Origin: Roseomonas sp.
GTDB lineage: Bacteria > Pseudomonadota > Alphaproteobacteria > Acetobacterales > Acetobacteraceae
Length of the DNA: 64,000 nt
Assembly: GCA_020249775.1 (NCBI GenBank)
Contig: JADCFA010000009.1
Span: 124,001-188,000, forward strand
Direction of reading: 5' to 3'
The translations under genes were made by a program, and so were the position numbers. Positions 17,283 through 27,343 of this stretch are shown here, piece after piece. How positions within the stretch are numbered: position 1 is the first letter of the stretch; every line of letters begins with the position of its first letter. Below the pieces are notes generated by a model. That model did not search any database. It saw only the letters and a list, made by a program, of their open reading frames with translations, and was not told the DNA's origin.

Positions 17283-19580
17283 TTAGCGAGGGGAATGCGC
17301 GGCATCTGCCTCAGGCCCTGTCAGGCCAGCCAAGGCTTCCTCCTCCGCCGTCAGATGAAGCGCGAGCAAAGCCTCCAAGGCGAATAGGGTGCGCCGGAGC
17401 GCTGGTGCCACTTCGGCAAAGCCCCCCGGTGCTTCGGCAAGCGGTAGCAGGGTGGAAAAGCGATCCGCCAGCCCCTCGATTTCGGTATGCATGCGCAGCA
17501 AGACGCCAAGCGGGTCCTGCCCACCAAGCCGCGCGGCGGCTTCCGGGTAAAGCGCGCTTTCCTCGGCGGCCTGATGCGGCAGCAATTCATCGCGGAGCCG
17601 CCGTTCAAGTCCGCGCAATGCGGCAAGCTGCGCGGGGCCTTCATGCAGCGTCTCACCCGCGCCGCGCAACGCCTCGGCCAAATCGCGCAGCCCCGCATGT
17701 TCGGCAACGCGCTCCGTTAGCCCGGCCTCATGCGTAAGCCGCGCTGCGGCGCCATCATTGCCGGGCAGCAGGGCGCGGAGTGCATAAAGTATGGCCGCGA
17801 CATCAATCGCTTCCTGCAACAGCGCACCAGCAAGCGGGCTCAGCCAACCAAAGGCAGCGGCGACCATGGCAATCAAGGACAATCCCATGCCCAGCAGAAT
17901 GGCTTGCAGCGCAATGCGCCGCGCGCGGCGGGCAATGGCAATCGCTTCCGCCGCGCGGTCCAGCCGATCCGCGAGCAAAACAACATCGCCCGCTTCGGCA
18001 GCGGCGGCGGTGCCATGCGCGCCCATGGCAATGCCGACATCAGCGGCGGCCAATACCGGCGCGTCATTCACGCCATCGCCCACCATGGCGACCGGGCCAT
18101 TGGCGGCCTCGGCCTTGAGCGCGATCAGCTTCCCTTCCGGGTCGCGGTCCGCCAGCATGGCATCCAGGCGAAGCGCAGCGGCGATGGGTGTTGCGGCGGC
18201 GGCGCGGTCCCCGGTCACCATCAGAATGCGCGCAACGCCAAGCTGGCGCAGCGCCCGCACCGCACGGGGCGCTTCTTCGCGGAGCCCATCCGCCATAATG
18301 AAGGCCGCCGCCGCGCGCCCTTCTACCGCCAACCAGCCGACCGAACCGGCGGCACTCACCAAGGCCGCCGCGAAAAGCCCGTTTTCCGGTCCCATGCCCT
18401 GGCCGATCAGAAAGCCCTCGCTGCCCAGCGTCAGCGCCTTGCCCTCCACCAGGCCGGAAAGCCCGCCGCCAGGGGTTTCCTCCACGCTTTCGGGCACGGG
18501 CAGATCAAAGCCACGCGCGCGGGCGGCGGCGACCAGCGCGACAGAAACCGGGTGGGTGGAAGCCTGCGCCAAGGCGGCCCCGAGGCGGAGCGCCGCATCG
18601 CGGCCAAGGGCGGGGTCGGCCTCGATCCCCGAAAGCCTAGGCCGACCGGGTGTGAGGGTGCCGGTCTTATCAAAAATCACGGTGCGAATGCGCGCAAGCC
18701 GTTCGAGTGCGGCGCCGCCCTTCACCACAATGCCCCGCCGCGCCGCGCGACCAATGCCTGCGACCAGCGCAATGGGAGCGGCGAGAATAAGCGGGCAGGG
18801 GGTCGCCACCACCAGCACCGCCAGCGCGCGACGCGGATCGCCGGAGATCAACCAAGCGGCGCCGGCGACACAACAGGTCAGGATAATGAAGGCAATGGCC
18901 CATTGATCAGCAAGCCGCACCAGTGGCGCGCGGGATTGCGCCGCAGCCTGGGTCAGCCGGATGATGGCGGCATAGGTGCTGGCCGCTGCCCCCGCGCTTG
19001 CGCGCATGCGAAAGGCGCCGCCGGCATTCACGGCACCGCTGCGCAGCCTTGCACCTTGGGCCAGCGCAACGGGCAGGGGTTCGCCGGTCAGCATGCTTTC
19101 ATCAAGCGTCGCGCCGGCATCTTCCAGCGCGCCATCGGCGGGCACGGTTTCTCCTGGGCGGACCAGCAGCAGATCACCGGGCGTGATGGCATCCAAGGTG
19201 ATTTCGCTGATTTCGCCATTGCTGATGCGCGCCGCACCGCGCGGGGCGCGCGCCAGAAGATCGGTCAGCGCCCCTTGCGCGCGGCCCTCGGCCCAGGATT
19301 CCAAGGCCTCGCCACCCGCGACCATCAGGGCGATCACCGCAGCGGCGGCGGCTTCATCCAAGGCCAGGGCGCCAAGGATGGAGAAAAGCGCAATCACATC
19401 CACGCCAAGCCGCCCACCCAGAAGCGAGCGCAGCACGCCAAGGGCGACATGCAGCGCCACCGGCAGGGAAGCCGCAGCCCAGGCGATGGTGGCGTAGGCG
19501 GTATTGCCCGAAAGATGCAGCACTATGCCGCCGCCAAGCCCGGCCAGGACCCAAGCCAGCAGCAGCCGCGCGCTATTCAC
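17283..19580 (-). CDS. P1B-5-type (Nia-like) metal ATPase with C-terminal hemerythrin domain
   Basis: About 765 residues. An actuator TGEP motif is followed by a membrane TPCP motif (residues about 260-263), the phosphorylation motif DKTGTLT (about 304), MVTGD, and GDGVNDAP. The last helix pair carries QEAID (about 589-593). Residues about 612-765 form a hemerythrin-like four-helix domain with spaced His and His-x3-Glu residues (about H628, H669/E673, H698, H742/E746). There is no N-terminal heavy-metal-associated domain. TPC plus QE-x2-D plus a hemerythrin tail is the pattern described for P1B-5 ATPases such as Nia of Sinorhizobium (Ni and Fe export). A GTG at 19578-19580 overlapping the rodA stop is the best start. 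Confidence 0.85.
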   Translation of the reverse strand: MNSARLLLAWVLAGLGGGIVLHLSGNTAYATIAWAAASLPVALHVALGVLRSLLGGRLGVDVIALFSILGALALDEAAAAAVIALMVAGGEALESWAEGRAQGALTDLLARAPRGAARISNGEISEITLDAITPGDLLLVRPGETVPADGALEDAGATLDESMLTGEPLPVALAQGARLRSGAVNAGGAFRMRASAGAAASTYAAIIRLTQAAAQSRAPLVRLADQWAIAFIILTCCVAGAAWLISGDPRRALAVLVVATPCPLILAAPIALVAGIGRAARRGIVVKGGAALERLARIRTVIFDKTGTLTPGRPRLSGIEADPALGRDAALRLGAALAQASTHPVSVALVAAARARGFDLPVPESVEETPGGGLSGLVEGKALTLGSEGFLIGQGMGPENGLFAAALVSAAGSVGWLAVEGRAAAAFIMADGLREEAPRAVRALRQLGVARILMVTGDRAAAATPIAAALRLDAMLADRDPEGKLIALKAEAANGPVAMVGDGVNDAPVLAAADVGIAMGAHGTAAAAEAGDVVLLADRLDRAAEAIAIARRARRIALQAILLGMGLSLIAMVAAAFGWLSPLAGALLQEAIDVAAILYALRALLPGNDGAAARLTHEAGLTERVAEHAGLRDLAEALRGAGETLHEGPAQLAALRGLERRLRDELLPHQAAEESALYPEAAARLGGQDPLGVLLRMHTEIEGLADRFSTLLPLAEAPGGFAEVAPALRRTLFALEALLALHLTAEEEALAGLTGPEADAAHSPR

Positions 19581-20718
19581 GCATCGGCCCCAATTCGGCG
19601 TCTCGATGCACATAGGCTGAAAGCAATAGCCCGAAGCCAATCATTACCGTCAGCATGGCCGAACCGCCATGGCTGATCAGCGGCAGCGGCACGCCGCCCA
19701 CCGGAATGGCGCCAGTGACCATGGCGACATTCACAAAGACATACAGGAAGAAATTGGTGCCAAGCCCAATCGCGAGCAGCCGACCGAATTGATGGCGCGA
19801 CCGGAAGGCGACGATGTAGCAGAAGACCACCACGGAAAGCAGCATAAAGAGGGTAGCGATGGCGCCGGTAAAGCCGAATTCCTCGGCGATCAGGGTGAAG
19901 ATGAAATCCGTCTGCTTTTCCGGCAGGAAATTCAAATGCCCCTGCGTGCCTTGCAGGAAGCCCTTGCCCCACATCCCGCCCGAACCGAGCGCGATCTTGG
20001 ATTGGATGATGTTGTAGCCCGCACCCAGCGGATCGCTTTCCGGATCGAGAAAGGTCGTGATGCGCGCGCGCTGATAATCGCGCAAATGATCATAGGCGAT
20101 GGGCGCGGCAATGGCGGCAGCCCCCGCCATCAGCGCGAATTTCCACCAGCGCATGCCGGCGGCCCAAAACACGGCAGCACCAATCATGGCGGTGATCAGC
20201 GCGGTGCCTAGATTGGGCTGCTTCAGGATCAAACCGACCGGCACCAGCACCATCAAGGCCGGCGGGATCAGGAAAAGCGGATTGCCCATGCGTTCCCAGG
20301 AAGCGCGGTGAAACCAGGCCGCCAAGCCCAAGGCCAGCATGATTTTCATCAGTTCGGATGGCTGCAATTGCACCGGCCCGATATCGAGCCAACGCTGCGC
20401 GCCCTTGCCGACATTGCCATGGAACAGCACCAACACCAGCAAGCCGAGTGCAAAAATATACCCAACCCAGGCGAAGCGCAGGATGATCCTGATATCAATG
20501 AAGGCGATGCTTAGCATGATCACCAGACAGAACCCAAAACGCAGCGCGTGCTTCTGCGCATAGGCATCCGCATTGCCGCTGCCCGCGGTCCACAGCGCCA
20601 CATAGCCAATGGCGGCAATGCCGCCCAGCAACAGCACGAAAAGCCAGGGCACGCGCCAGAGCTTGGAAACCAGGCCAGCGCCGCGACTTTCCGTGAGCAG
20701 CCGGCGTTCGAAAATCAT
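19573..20718 (-). CDS. rodA: Rod-shape peptidoglycan polymerase RodA
   Basis: A 381-residue SEDS family protein with about ten membrane helices. Typical segments are GKGAQRWLDIGPVQLQPSELMKI and IIQSKIALGSGGMWGKGF, and the catalytic-loop region includes the PEKQTDFIFTLIAEEFG stretch. RodA polymerises lipid II glycan strands for lateral wall growth with PBP2. Its ATG overlaps the mrdA stop (ATGA), and its stop overlaps the start of the P-type ATPase by eight bases. Confidence 0.95.
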   Translation of the reverse strand: MIFERRLLTESRGAGLVSKLWRVPWLFVLLLGGIAAIGYVALWTAGSGNADAYAQKHALRFGFCLVIMLSIAFIDIRIILRFAWVGYIFALGLLVLVLFHGNVGKGAQRWLDIGPVQLQPSELMKIMLALGLAAWFHRASWERMGNPLFLIPPALMVLVPVGLILKQPNLGTALITAMIGAAVFWAAGMRWWKFALMAGAAAIAAPIAYDHLRDYQRARITTFLDPESDPLGAGYNIIQSKIALGSGGMWGKGFLQGTQGHLNFLPEKQTDFIFTLIAEEFGFTGAIATLFMLLSVVVFCYIVAFRSRHQFGRLLAIGLGTNFFLYVFVNVAMVTGAIPVGGVPLPLISHGGSAMLTVMIGFGLLLSAYVHRDAELGPMRE

Positions 20719-22622
20719 CGGCCAAGCTCCGCCACGCGCGGATCACGCGGTGCGGGCGTGATGGGCAGGCGCTGGAAGGCTTCCACCAGAATATCGCGCG
20801 CCAAGGGGGCGGCGGCGCCCGAGCCACTGGTGCCGTGTTCCACAATTACCGAAAGGGCGAAGACCGGGTTTTCATAAGGCGCGTAAGCGACGAATAACGC
20901 ATGCGGGCGCCATTCGCGTGGCAGGCTGGCGACATTGAAGCCCCTTTCGCGCTGTTCGCGCGTGACGCGCCTGACCTGCGTGGTGCCGGTCTTGCCGGCC
21001 ATAATGCCGTATTGGCCGGGCAGACGCGCTGCGCCCGCTGTGCCGCCGCCATTCACCACCGCCCACATTGATTCGCGCACCACGCGCAAATCGACTTCCG
21101 GGATGCCGAGCGATGGCCAATCCTCGGGCTTGCCGCCGCGCAGCGGTTGGCCGGCAATGGCGCGCGTCAGATGCGGTTGCACGGCGCGGCCTGTGGCAAG
21201 CCGCGCGGTCATGACCGCGAGGGAAAGTGGCGTCAGCTGATAAAAGCCCTGGCCGATGCCGTGCACGATGGTATCGCCAATATTCCACGCATGGCCCTGC
21301 GCCTGCCGCCAGGCGCGGGTTGGCACCAGGCCGCGGCGCGTGCCGGGCAATTCAATGTCCAGATCAACGCCAAGCCCAAAGCGATGCGACATGGCGGCGA
21401 TCTTATCCATGCCGGTGCGGCGTGCCATTTCGTAGAAATAGACATCGCAGCTCAGTGAAATGGCGGTGCGCATATTCATCCCGCCATGGCCGCTTTGCTT
21501 GTGGCAATGAAAGCGCGTATCGCCGAAATCGAAATGGCCGGGGCAATGGACAATATCGCCCGGCCGGCAAACCTTGGCTTCCAGCGCGGCCAAAGCGACC
21601 ACCATCTTGAAGGTGGACCCGGGCGCATAAAGCCCATTGGTCGCCTTGTTGATCAGCGGCGTGGAACGCGATGCGGTCCATTGCCGCCATTGCGCCGCAC
21701 TCACGCCGGAATTGAAAATATTGGGATCGAAGGAAGGCTTGGTTGCCATGGCGAGAACCTCACCATTGCGCGCATCCAACAGCACAGCCGTTGTGCCTTC
21801 ATCAATCTTGTCGCGGATGGCCTTTTGCAGCCCGGTATCCACGGAAATCTGCACATCCTGGCCGGGAATACCCTCACGCCGGCCCAATTCGCGGATCACG
21901 CGGCCAAGCGCATTGACTTCGACTTGTATTGCGCCGGCGCGGCCGCGCAGCACACGGTCATGGAAGCGTTCAAGCCCGGCGCGGCCCACGCGCATGCCGG
22001 GCAGATTGACGATACCTTCTTCACCCGCTTCCTGTTCGGTGGGGGTGCCGACATAGCCAAGCACATGCGCCAGATGTTCGGTTTCGGGATAGATGCGCGT
22101 GGTGCCCATATCCACTGAAACGCCGGGCAGGTCGGGCGCATTCACCTCAATCGCCGCCATTTCCTCCCAGCTCAGGAATTCGCGCAGGATGACGGGTACG
22201 AAGCGGCGATTGCGGCGAATATCGCGTTCGATCCTCGCCTTTTCATGATCCTGCAAGGGTACGATGCGGGAGAAGGTTTCGATGGTGGCGGTGACATCGG
22301 CGGTCTGTTCCGCGACCAGCAAAGCGCGCCAATTCAGCCGATTGCCCGCCACAACTTCACCGCGCCGATCCAGAATACGCCCGCGCGGTGGGGCGAAAAG
22401 CCTGGCGCTGACACGGTTTTCTTCGGCGAGTGTCGCATAGCGCCGCCCTTCTTCAATCTGCAGCCGATAAAGCCGATGTCCCAAAAAGCCGAGCGCACCC
22501 AATTGCACCGCACCAAGAAAGGCAGCGCGGCGCGTAAAAATGCTGCGCCGGCGTTCTTCTTCCCGCTTGATATTCGTATTGGCGCCAAAGCCGGAAGTGC
22601 GCCGCCCGGGCCAGAACTTCAT
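20715..22622 (-). CDS. mrdA: Penicillin-binding protein 2 (transpeptidase)
   Basis: A 635-residue class B PBP with a single N-terminal membrane helix (about residues 33-50), a dimerisation domain, and a transpeptidase domain. The active-site motifs are STFK at 336-339, SCD at 391-393 and KTG at 544-546. It crosslinks peptidoglycan in the elongasome with RodA and MreBCD. It overlaps mreD upstream and rodA downstream by ATGA junctions. Confidence 0.95.
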   Translation of the reverse strand: MKFWPGRRTSGFGANTNIKREEERRRSIFTRRAAFLGAVQLGALGFLGHRLYRLQIEEGRRYATLAEENRVSARLFAPPRGRILDRRGEVVAGNRLNWRALLVAEQTADVTATIETFSRIVPLQDHEKARIERDIRRNRRFVPVILREFLSWEEMAAIEVNAPDLPGVSVDMGTTRIYPETEHLAHVLGYVGTPTEQEAGEEGIVNLPGMRVGRAGLERFHDRVLRGRAGAIQVEVNALGRVIRELGRREGIPGQDVQISVDTGLQKAIRDKIDEGTTAVLLDARNGEVLAMATKPSFDPNIFNSGVSAAQWRQWTASRSTPLINKATNGLYAPGSTFKMVVALAALEAKVCRPGDIVHCPGHFDFGDTRFHCHKQSGHGGMNMRTAISLSCDVYFYEMARRTGMDKIAAMSHRFGLGVDLDIELPGTRRGLVPTRAWRQAQGHAWNIGDTIVHGIGQGFYQLTPLSLAVMTARLATGRAVQPHLTRAIAGQPLRGGKPEDWPSLGIPEVDLRVVRESMWAVVNGGGTAGAARLPGQYGIMAGKTGTTQVRRVTREQRERGFNVASLPREWRPHALFVAYAPYENPVFALSVIVEHGTSGSGAAAPLARDILVEAFQRLPITPAPRDPRVAELGR

Positions 22623-23182
22623 GGCGCATTCTCCGCCCGGCGCATGGCTTCATGCGCGCGCGACAGGATAATGGCGATGGGCGGGTAAAGCCCTGCGGTC
22701 AGCAACAGCGTCTGGAAAATAGGCGGCCAGGGCGGCAAGGTCAGCAACAAAAGAGCAGTGAACCCCCAGGCAAGCAGCGTCGCGCCCAAGGCGCCCAGGC
22801 AAAAGCACAGCCACACCAGGAAGAAGCCTTGCCGCGCCAGCCAGAAGCGAAGCCGCATGGCAGCGCCATGCAGCGCAAGCAACGCGATGATATGCACGCC
22901 AAGCGGCGCCATGGTTAGCAGATCCAGCAACAACCCCAGAGTGAACACCATGGGCGGCGCCATGCCCGCCGGGCGAAACACGGTCCAGAAAGCGACAGAG
23001 GGCATGGCGAGCGCAAAGGCCAGCGCCGGCAGGCCGGTGGGTGTCGCCGAGAGGATCAGCACCACCACCGTGGACAGCAACGGAAACGCCAGGCGCAGCA
23101 GCGCTTCAAGCCGCCGCGCCAAATCCTGTGGCGGTTCCGGGCGCCCGGGGGGCGGCGCGCGGAGTTTTGGTGCAAGGCTCAT
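22619..23182 (-). CDS. mreD: Rod shape-determining protein MreD
   Basis: A 187-residue hydrophobic protein with about five membrane helices, including FTLGLLLDLLTMAPLGVHII, the segment usually conserved in MreD. It is recognised mainly by size, topology and position between mreC (nine bases upstream) and mrdA (overlapping). It is part of the membrane complex linking MreB filaments to wall synthesis. Confidence 0.85.
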   Translation of the reverse strand: MSLAPKLRAPPPGRPEPPQDLARRLEALLRLAFPLLSTVVVLILSATPTGLPALAFALAMPSVAFWTVFRPAGMAPPMVFTLGLLLDLLTMAPLGVHIIALLALHGAAMRLRFWLARQGFFLVWLCFCLGALGATLLAWGFTALLLLTLPPWPPIFQTLLLTAGLYPPIAIILSRAHEAMRRAENAP

Positions 23183-23191
23183 GGCTGGGCT

Positions 23192-24058
23192 TCAACGCCG
23201 CGACGGGCGCGGTTCCGGGCGCGCCACCGCTTCCGGCGGCAGAATGCCCGAAAGCCCAAAATCAAACAGCCGCACCATTTCCAAATGATCAAGCCGCGCG
23301 AAAAGCTCAACTTCCAAAGACCCCTGCGCGTTGCGCCGCACCACGCCAACCGGCAGGCCGGCCGGGAAGGCATTGGCCTGGGCGCTGGTCACCACGCGTT
23401 CACCTTCCTGCGGAATGACGCCTTCCGGCCAATGCGCCAAACGCGGCCGCGCGCCATTGGTGCCGGCCATCACCGCGCGCGCGCGGCTGGCTTCCAGCGT
23501 CACTGGCACGCGGCTGTTCATATCAGTCGCCAGCAGCACGCGCGCGGAGCGCGATCCTACCTCTGTGACCCGACCAACAAAGCCGCGTTCATCGAGCGCC
23601 ACTTGCCCCTTGCGGATGGCATGCTGCGGCGGGATGGAAAGCAGCACCGCGCGGGCATAGGTGCCGCCGCCATCGGCCACCACCCTTGCGGCGTGAAAAT
23701 TGGGCGCGCCTTCCGGCATGAAGCCAAGCTGGCGGCGGAGCAGCGCATTTTCTGCCTCAAGCCCCAAGGCCGCGGCATGCCAGCGGCGCAGACGCTCATT
23801 CTCTTCACGCAGCTTGGCATTGTCGCTGCGGAGAGTCGCTAGGTGGCGGATTTCCTCAATCGCCTCTTCCACCGCGTTCACCGGCTGGGAAATCGCGCCA
23901 TAGATCGGTGCCAGCGCGTCCGAAAGCGTATTGCGCAGCCGTTCAACGAGCAGCGTATCGGCCTTGCCCAGCAGCATCACTCCAAAGGCCACGGCAATCA
24001 TGATCGGCAGCGAAAGCCGCGCCAATGCCTGCCGTAGAGGGATACTGAGCCTGATCAC
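23192..24058 (-). CDS. mreC: Rod shape-determining protein MreC
   Basis: A 288-residue protein with one N-terminal membrane helix (LPIMIAVAFGVMLLGKAD) and a coiled coil at about residues 60-110 (SDNAKLREENERLRR). The periplasmic beta-barrel domains contain GFVGRVTEVGSRSARVLLATD and DMNSRVPV. MreC scaffolds the elongasome in the periplasm. It sits between mreB (25 bases upstream) and mreD. Confidence 0.95.
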   Translation of the reverse strand: MIRLSIPLRQALARLSLPIMIAVAFGVMLLGKADTLLVERLRNTLSDALAPIYGAISQPVNAVEEAIEEIRHLATLRSDNAKLREENERLRRWHAAALGLEAENALLRRQLGFMPEGAPNFHAARVVADGGGTYARAVLLSIPPQHAIRKGQVALDERGFVGRVTEVGSRSARVLLATDMNSRVPVTLEASRARAVMAGTNGARPRLAHWPEGVIPQEGERVVTSAQANAFPAGLPVGVVRRNAQGSLEVELFARLDHLEMVRLFDFGLSGILPPEAVARPEPRPSRR

Positions 24059-24083
24059 GCAGCGTTACCTTTTACTCCCCTTA

Positions 24084-25217
<1,134 letters not shown>

Positions 25218-25251
25218 TTACCCCCCCTGGCCCTGATCCTCAAGCCGTCAT

Positions 25252-25270
25252 CCGGGGGCCTGACCCCCGG
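25252..25270. repeat. GC palindrome after leuA
   Basis: CCGGGGG at 25252-25258 and CCCCCGG at 25264-25270 enclose a five-base loop, four bases past the leuA stop. No T-run follows on the minus strand. It could help end leuA transcription, but it also matches the style of the other G/C palindromes of the window. Confidence 0.45.
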
Positions 25271-25274
25271 CGCT

Positions 25275-26855
25275 TCAGGCCCGCAGGACCGCCGGCGGTT
25301 CGGTGCGTTCGCGCTTGACCAAAAGCTTGTTCAGCGCATGCACATAGGCCCGGGCCGAGGCGACAATGGTATCCGTATCCGCCCCCTGGCCATCCACCAG
25401 CTTGCCGGCTTCTTCCAACCGCACGGTCACCCGCGCCTGGGCATCCGTGCCGCCCGTGACCGATTGCACGGCATAGAGCTTGAGGTTCACCTCATGCGGG
25501 AAGGCCTGGCGCAGCGCATTGAAGGTGGCATCCACCGCGCCATCCCCGGCCGCCACCCCTTCGCGCCTTTCGCCATCCACTTCGAGCGCAATAGAGGCCG
25601 TGGGGCGGGTATTCATCCCCGTCGCGACGGTCAGCGCCACCAGCTTCAGCCTATCATTCTGGCGCACCACCTCATCATCCACCAGCGCCACAATGTCTTC
25701 GTCGTAAACCACCTTCTTGCGGTCCGCGAGGTCCTTGAAGCGGCGGAAGGCGTCGTTCAGCTGATTGTCGCCAATCTCATACCCCATGGCCTTCAGCTTA
25801 TCGCGGAAGGCAGCGCGGCCGGAATGCTTGCCCATCACCAGCGAAGATGTGGACCAGCCGACAGATTCCGGCGTCATGATTTCATAGGTGGATTTGTCCT
25901 TCAGCACGCCATCCTGATGGATGCCCGATTCATGCGCGAAGGCATTGCGGCCCACAATCGCCTTATTGGGCTGCACATCAAAACCCGTAATCGTGGCCAG
26001 CAGCCGGCTGGTCTTCAGGATATTCTGCGTGATGATCCCATTCGAAACCGGGATCGCATCGGCGCGCGTGCGCAGCGCCATCACCACTTCTTCGATGGAC
26101 GCATTGCCCGCGCGTTCGCCAATACCATTGATGGTGGCTTCAATCTGGCGCACCCCGGCACGAATGGCGGCCAGCGTATTCGCCACCGCCAACCCCAGGT
26201 CATTATGGTTATGCGCGGAAAGGATCACCTGATCCGCCCCCGGCACCCTTTCGCGCACCATGGTGAAAATGCGCGTCATATCCTCAGGCAGCGCATAACC
26301 GACCGTATCGGGGATATTGATGGTGGTGGCCCCCGCCTTGATGGCGGCTTCCACACAGCGGCAGAGAAAATCCGGGTCCGTCCGCGTGCCATCTTCCGCC
26401 GACCATTCCACATCATCCGTATGCTGGCGGGCGAGACCCACACTACTGGTCACCAATTCCAGCACCTGTTCTGGCTCGAGCCGCAGCTTCACCCGCATAT
26501 GCAAGGGGCTGGTCGAGACAAAGGTATGGATGCGCTTGCGCGCCGCCGGCTTCACCGCCTCAGCCGCCCGCAGAATATCGGCGGGCGCCGTGCGCGACAG
26601 GCCGCAAACCACCGGCCCATCCTTGGCAAAACGCTGCGCAATGGACAGCACACTTTCAAAATCCCCGGGCGAGGCAATGGGGAAGCCCGCTTCCATCACA
26701 TCAATCCCCAACTCCGCCAGCGCTTCCGCCATGCGGAGCTTTTCCTGGAGGTTCATGGAAAAACCAGGAGACTGCTCACCATCGCGGAGCGTGGTGTCGA
26801 ACATGATGATGCGGTTATCGGCGAGCTTGCCGAAAGACGGGTGATTTATGGCCAT
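25275..26855 (-). CDS. leuA: 2-isopropylmalate synthase
   Basis: A 526-residue LeuA with the catalytic barrel and C-terminal regulatory domain. Motifs are FDTTLRDGEQSPG (residues 19-31), the metal-binding HNHNDLG at about 215-221, and the Gly-rich SIEEVVMALRTR neighbourhood. The C-terminal domain, with GGTDAQARVTVRLEE, corresponds to the leucine feedback domain. It condenses acetyl-CoA with 2-oxoisovalerate in leucine synthesis. The ATG at 26853-26855 has GAGG upstream. A candidate leader/attenuator lies in the 5' region. Confidence 0.95.
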   Translation of the reverse strand: MAINHPSFGKLADNRIIMFDTTLRDGEQSPGFSMNLQEKLRMAEALAELGIDVMEAGFPIASPGDFESVLSIAQRFAKDGPVVCGLSRTAPADILRAAEAVKPAARKRIHTFVSTSPLHMRVKLRLEPEQVLELVTSSVGLARQHTDDVEWSAEDGTRTDPDFLCRCVEAAIKAGATTINIPDTVGYALPEDMTRIFTMVRERVPGADQVILSAHNHNDLGLAVANTLAAIRAGVRQIEATINGIGERAGNASIEEVVMALRTRADAIPVSNGIITQNILKTSRLLATITGFDVQPNKAIVGRNAFAHESGIHQDGVLKDKSTYEIMTPESVGWSTSSLVMGKHSGRAAFRDKLKAMGYEIGDNQLNDAFRRFKDLADRKKVVYDEDIVALVDDEVVRQNDRLKLVALTVATGMNTRPTASIALEVDGERREGVAAGDGAVDATFNALRQAFPHEVNLKLYAVQSVTGGTDAQARVTVRLEEAGKLVDGQGADTDTIVASARAYVHALNKLLVKRERTEPPAVLRA

Positions 26856-26898
26856 GATGAGGAATTCCTCGGGCAATCAATGGGTTGCGTGGTAGGAC

Positions 26899-26970
26899 AA
26901 AAGGCTTCCCCTGAACGATGCCCGCCGCGCGCGGCAGGCTTTCACGCCCAGGGGCGGATAAGTCGAAGCC
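26899..26970 (-). promoter_or_regulatory. Candidate leuA attenuator structures
   Basis: Downstream of the Leu-rich leader frame there are competing complementarities. GGCTTC inside the Leu-codon cluster (26965-26970) can pair with AAGCC at 26937-26941. Alternatively it can pair with GAAGCC at 26903-26908, which is followed on the transcript by TTTT (26899-26902). A very strong 10-bp GC hairpin lies between them (26920-26939), and CCCCTG/CAGGGG can also pair (26949-26954 with 26908-26913). The pattern suggests transcription attenuation but the terminator is not classical. Confidence 0.4.
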
Positions 26971-27043
26971 CAAGTAGCGCGCAGGCGGGAAGGGGGGCGG
27001 AAACCCCATGATCCAGGCCGAAGCGACGCGAAACCTCACGCAT
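26942..27043 (-). CDS. Possible 33-residue leucine leader peptide
   Basis: A short frame upstream of leuA, starting MREVSRRFGL and ending LIRPWA. It holds CALLGLRLI, with four Leu and one Ile in nine residues. There is no Shine-Dalgarno sequence. A plausible promoter places the transcription start on or next to the A of its ATG, so it could be translated as a leaderless message, as known for trpL in rhizobia. The length and Leu cluster fit an attenuation leader, but such clusters can arise by chance. Confidence 0.4.
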   Translation of the reverse strand: MREVSRRFGLDHGVSAPLPACALLGLRLIRPWA

Positions 27044-27049
27044 AAATGG

Positions 27050-27079
27050 AGTTTAGGGGGGGAGGGGGTGGGAAGGCAA
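27050..27079 (-). promoter_or_regulatory. Putative promoter of the leuA leader
   Basis: Reading on the minus strand, TTGCCT (27074-27079) and TAAACT (27050-27055) are separated by 18 bases. Each matches the sigma-70-type consensus at four of six positions. The expected start site is about 27043, the first base of the leader ATG. Confidence 0.4.
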
Positions 27080-27115
27080 GGGGTTTGTGGGGGGAGGGGG
27101 AGGTCAGGGCGAGGT

Positions 27116-27170
27116 CAGGGAGGGCTTTGCCCTCCCTGAAACCCACCCACCAAAGGCCCGAGGCCTTTGG
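27116..27170. repeat. Tandem pair of perfect GC palindromes
   Basis: Two adjacent hairpins: a 10-bp stem with TTT loop (27116-27138; arms CAGGGAGGGC and its complement) and a 9-bp stem with CGA loop (27150-27170; arms CCAAAGGCC and its complement). They are separated by a C/A-rich spacer, between the leuA promoter and the AT-rich island. They look like a REP-type dispersed element and mark the left edge of the island. Confidence 0.6.
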
Positions 27171-27343
27171 AAACCGGGGGTTGGTCACCAGCGATCAAGA
27201 CGCCCGGGCTTACTCCTAGAAAGATAGACAGAGCTTCGGAGGCACGGCGAACATAGGTCTGAAAAAGTAGCTTCTTGTCATCTCATGATGTATGTCGGCT
27301 TCACGTAAGCTTTGTTGTGACAGCGAGAATAAAGGTCATAAAA

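Noticed and set aside
17730-19676. 648-residue plus-strand open frame
   Set aside because: It mirrors the P-type ATPase gene on the other strand; composition is rich in Arg, Gly and Gln with no motif, as expected for an antisense GC-rich frame.
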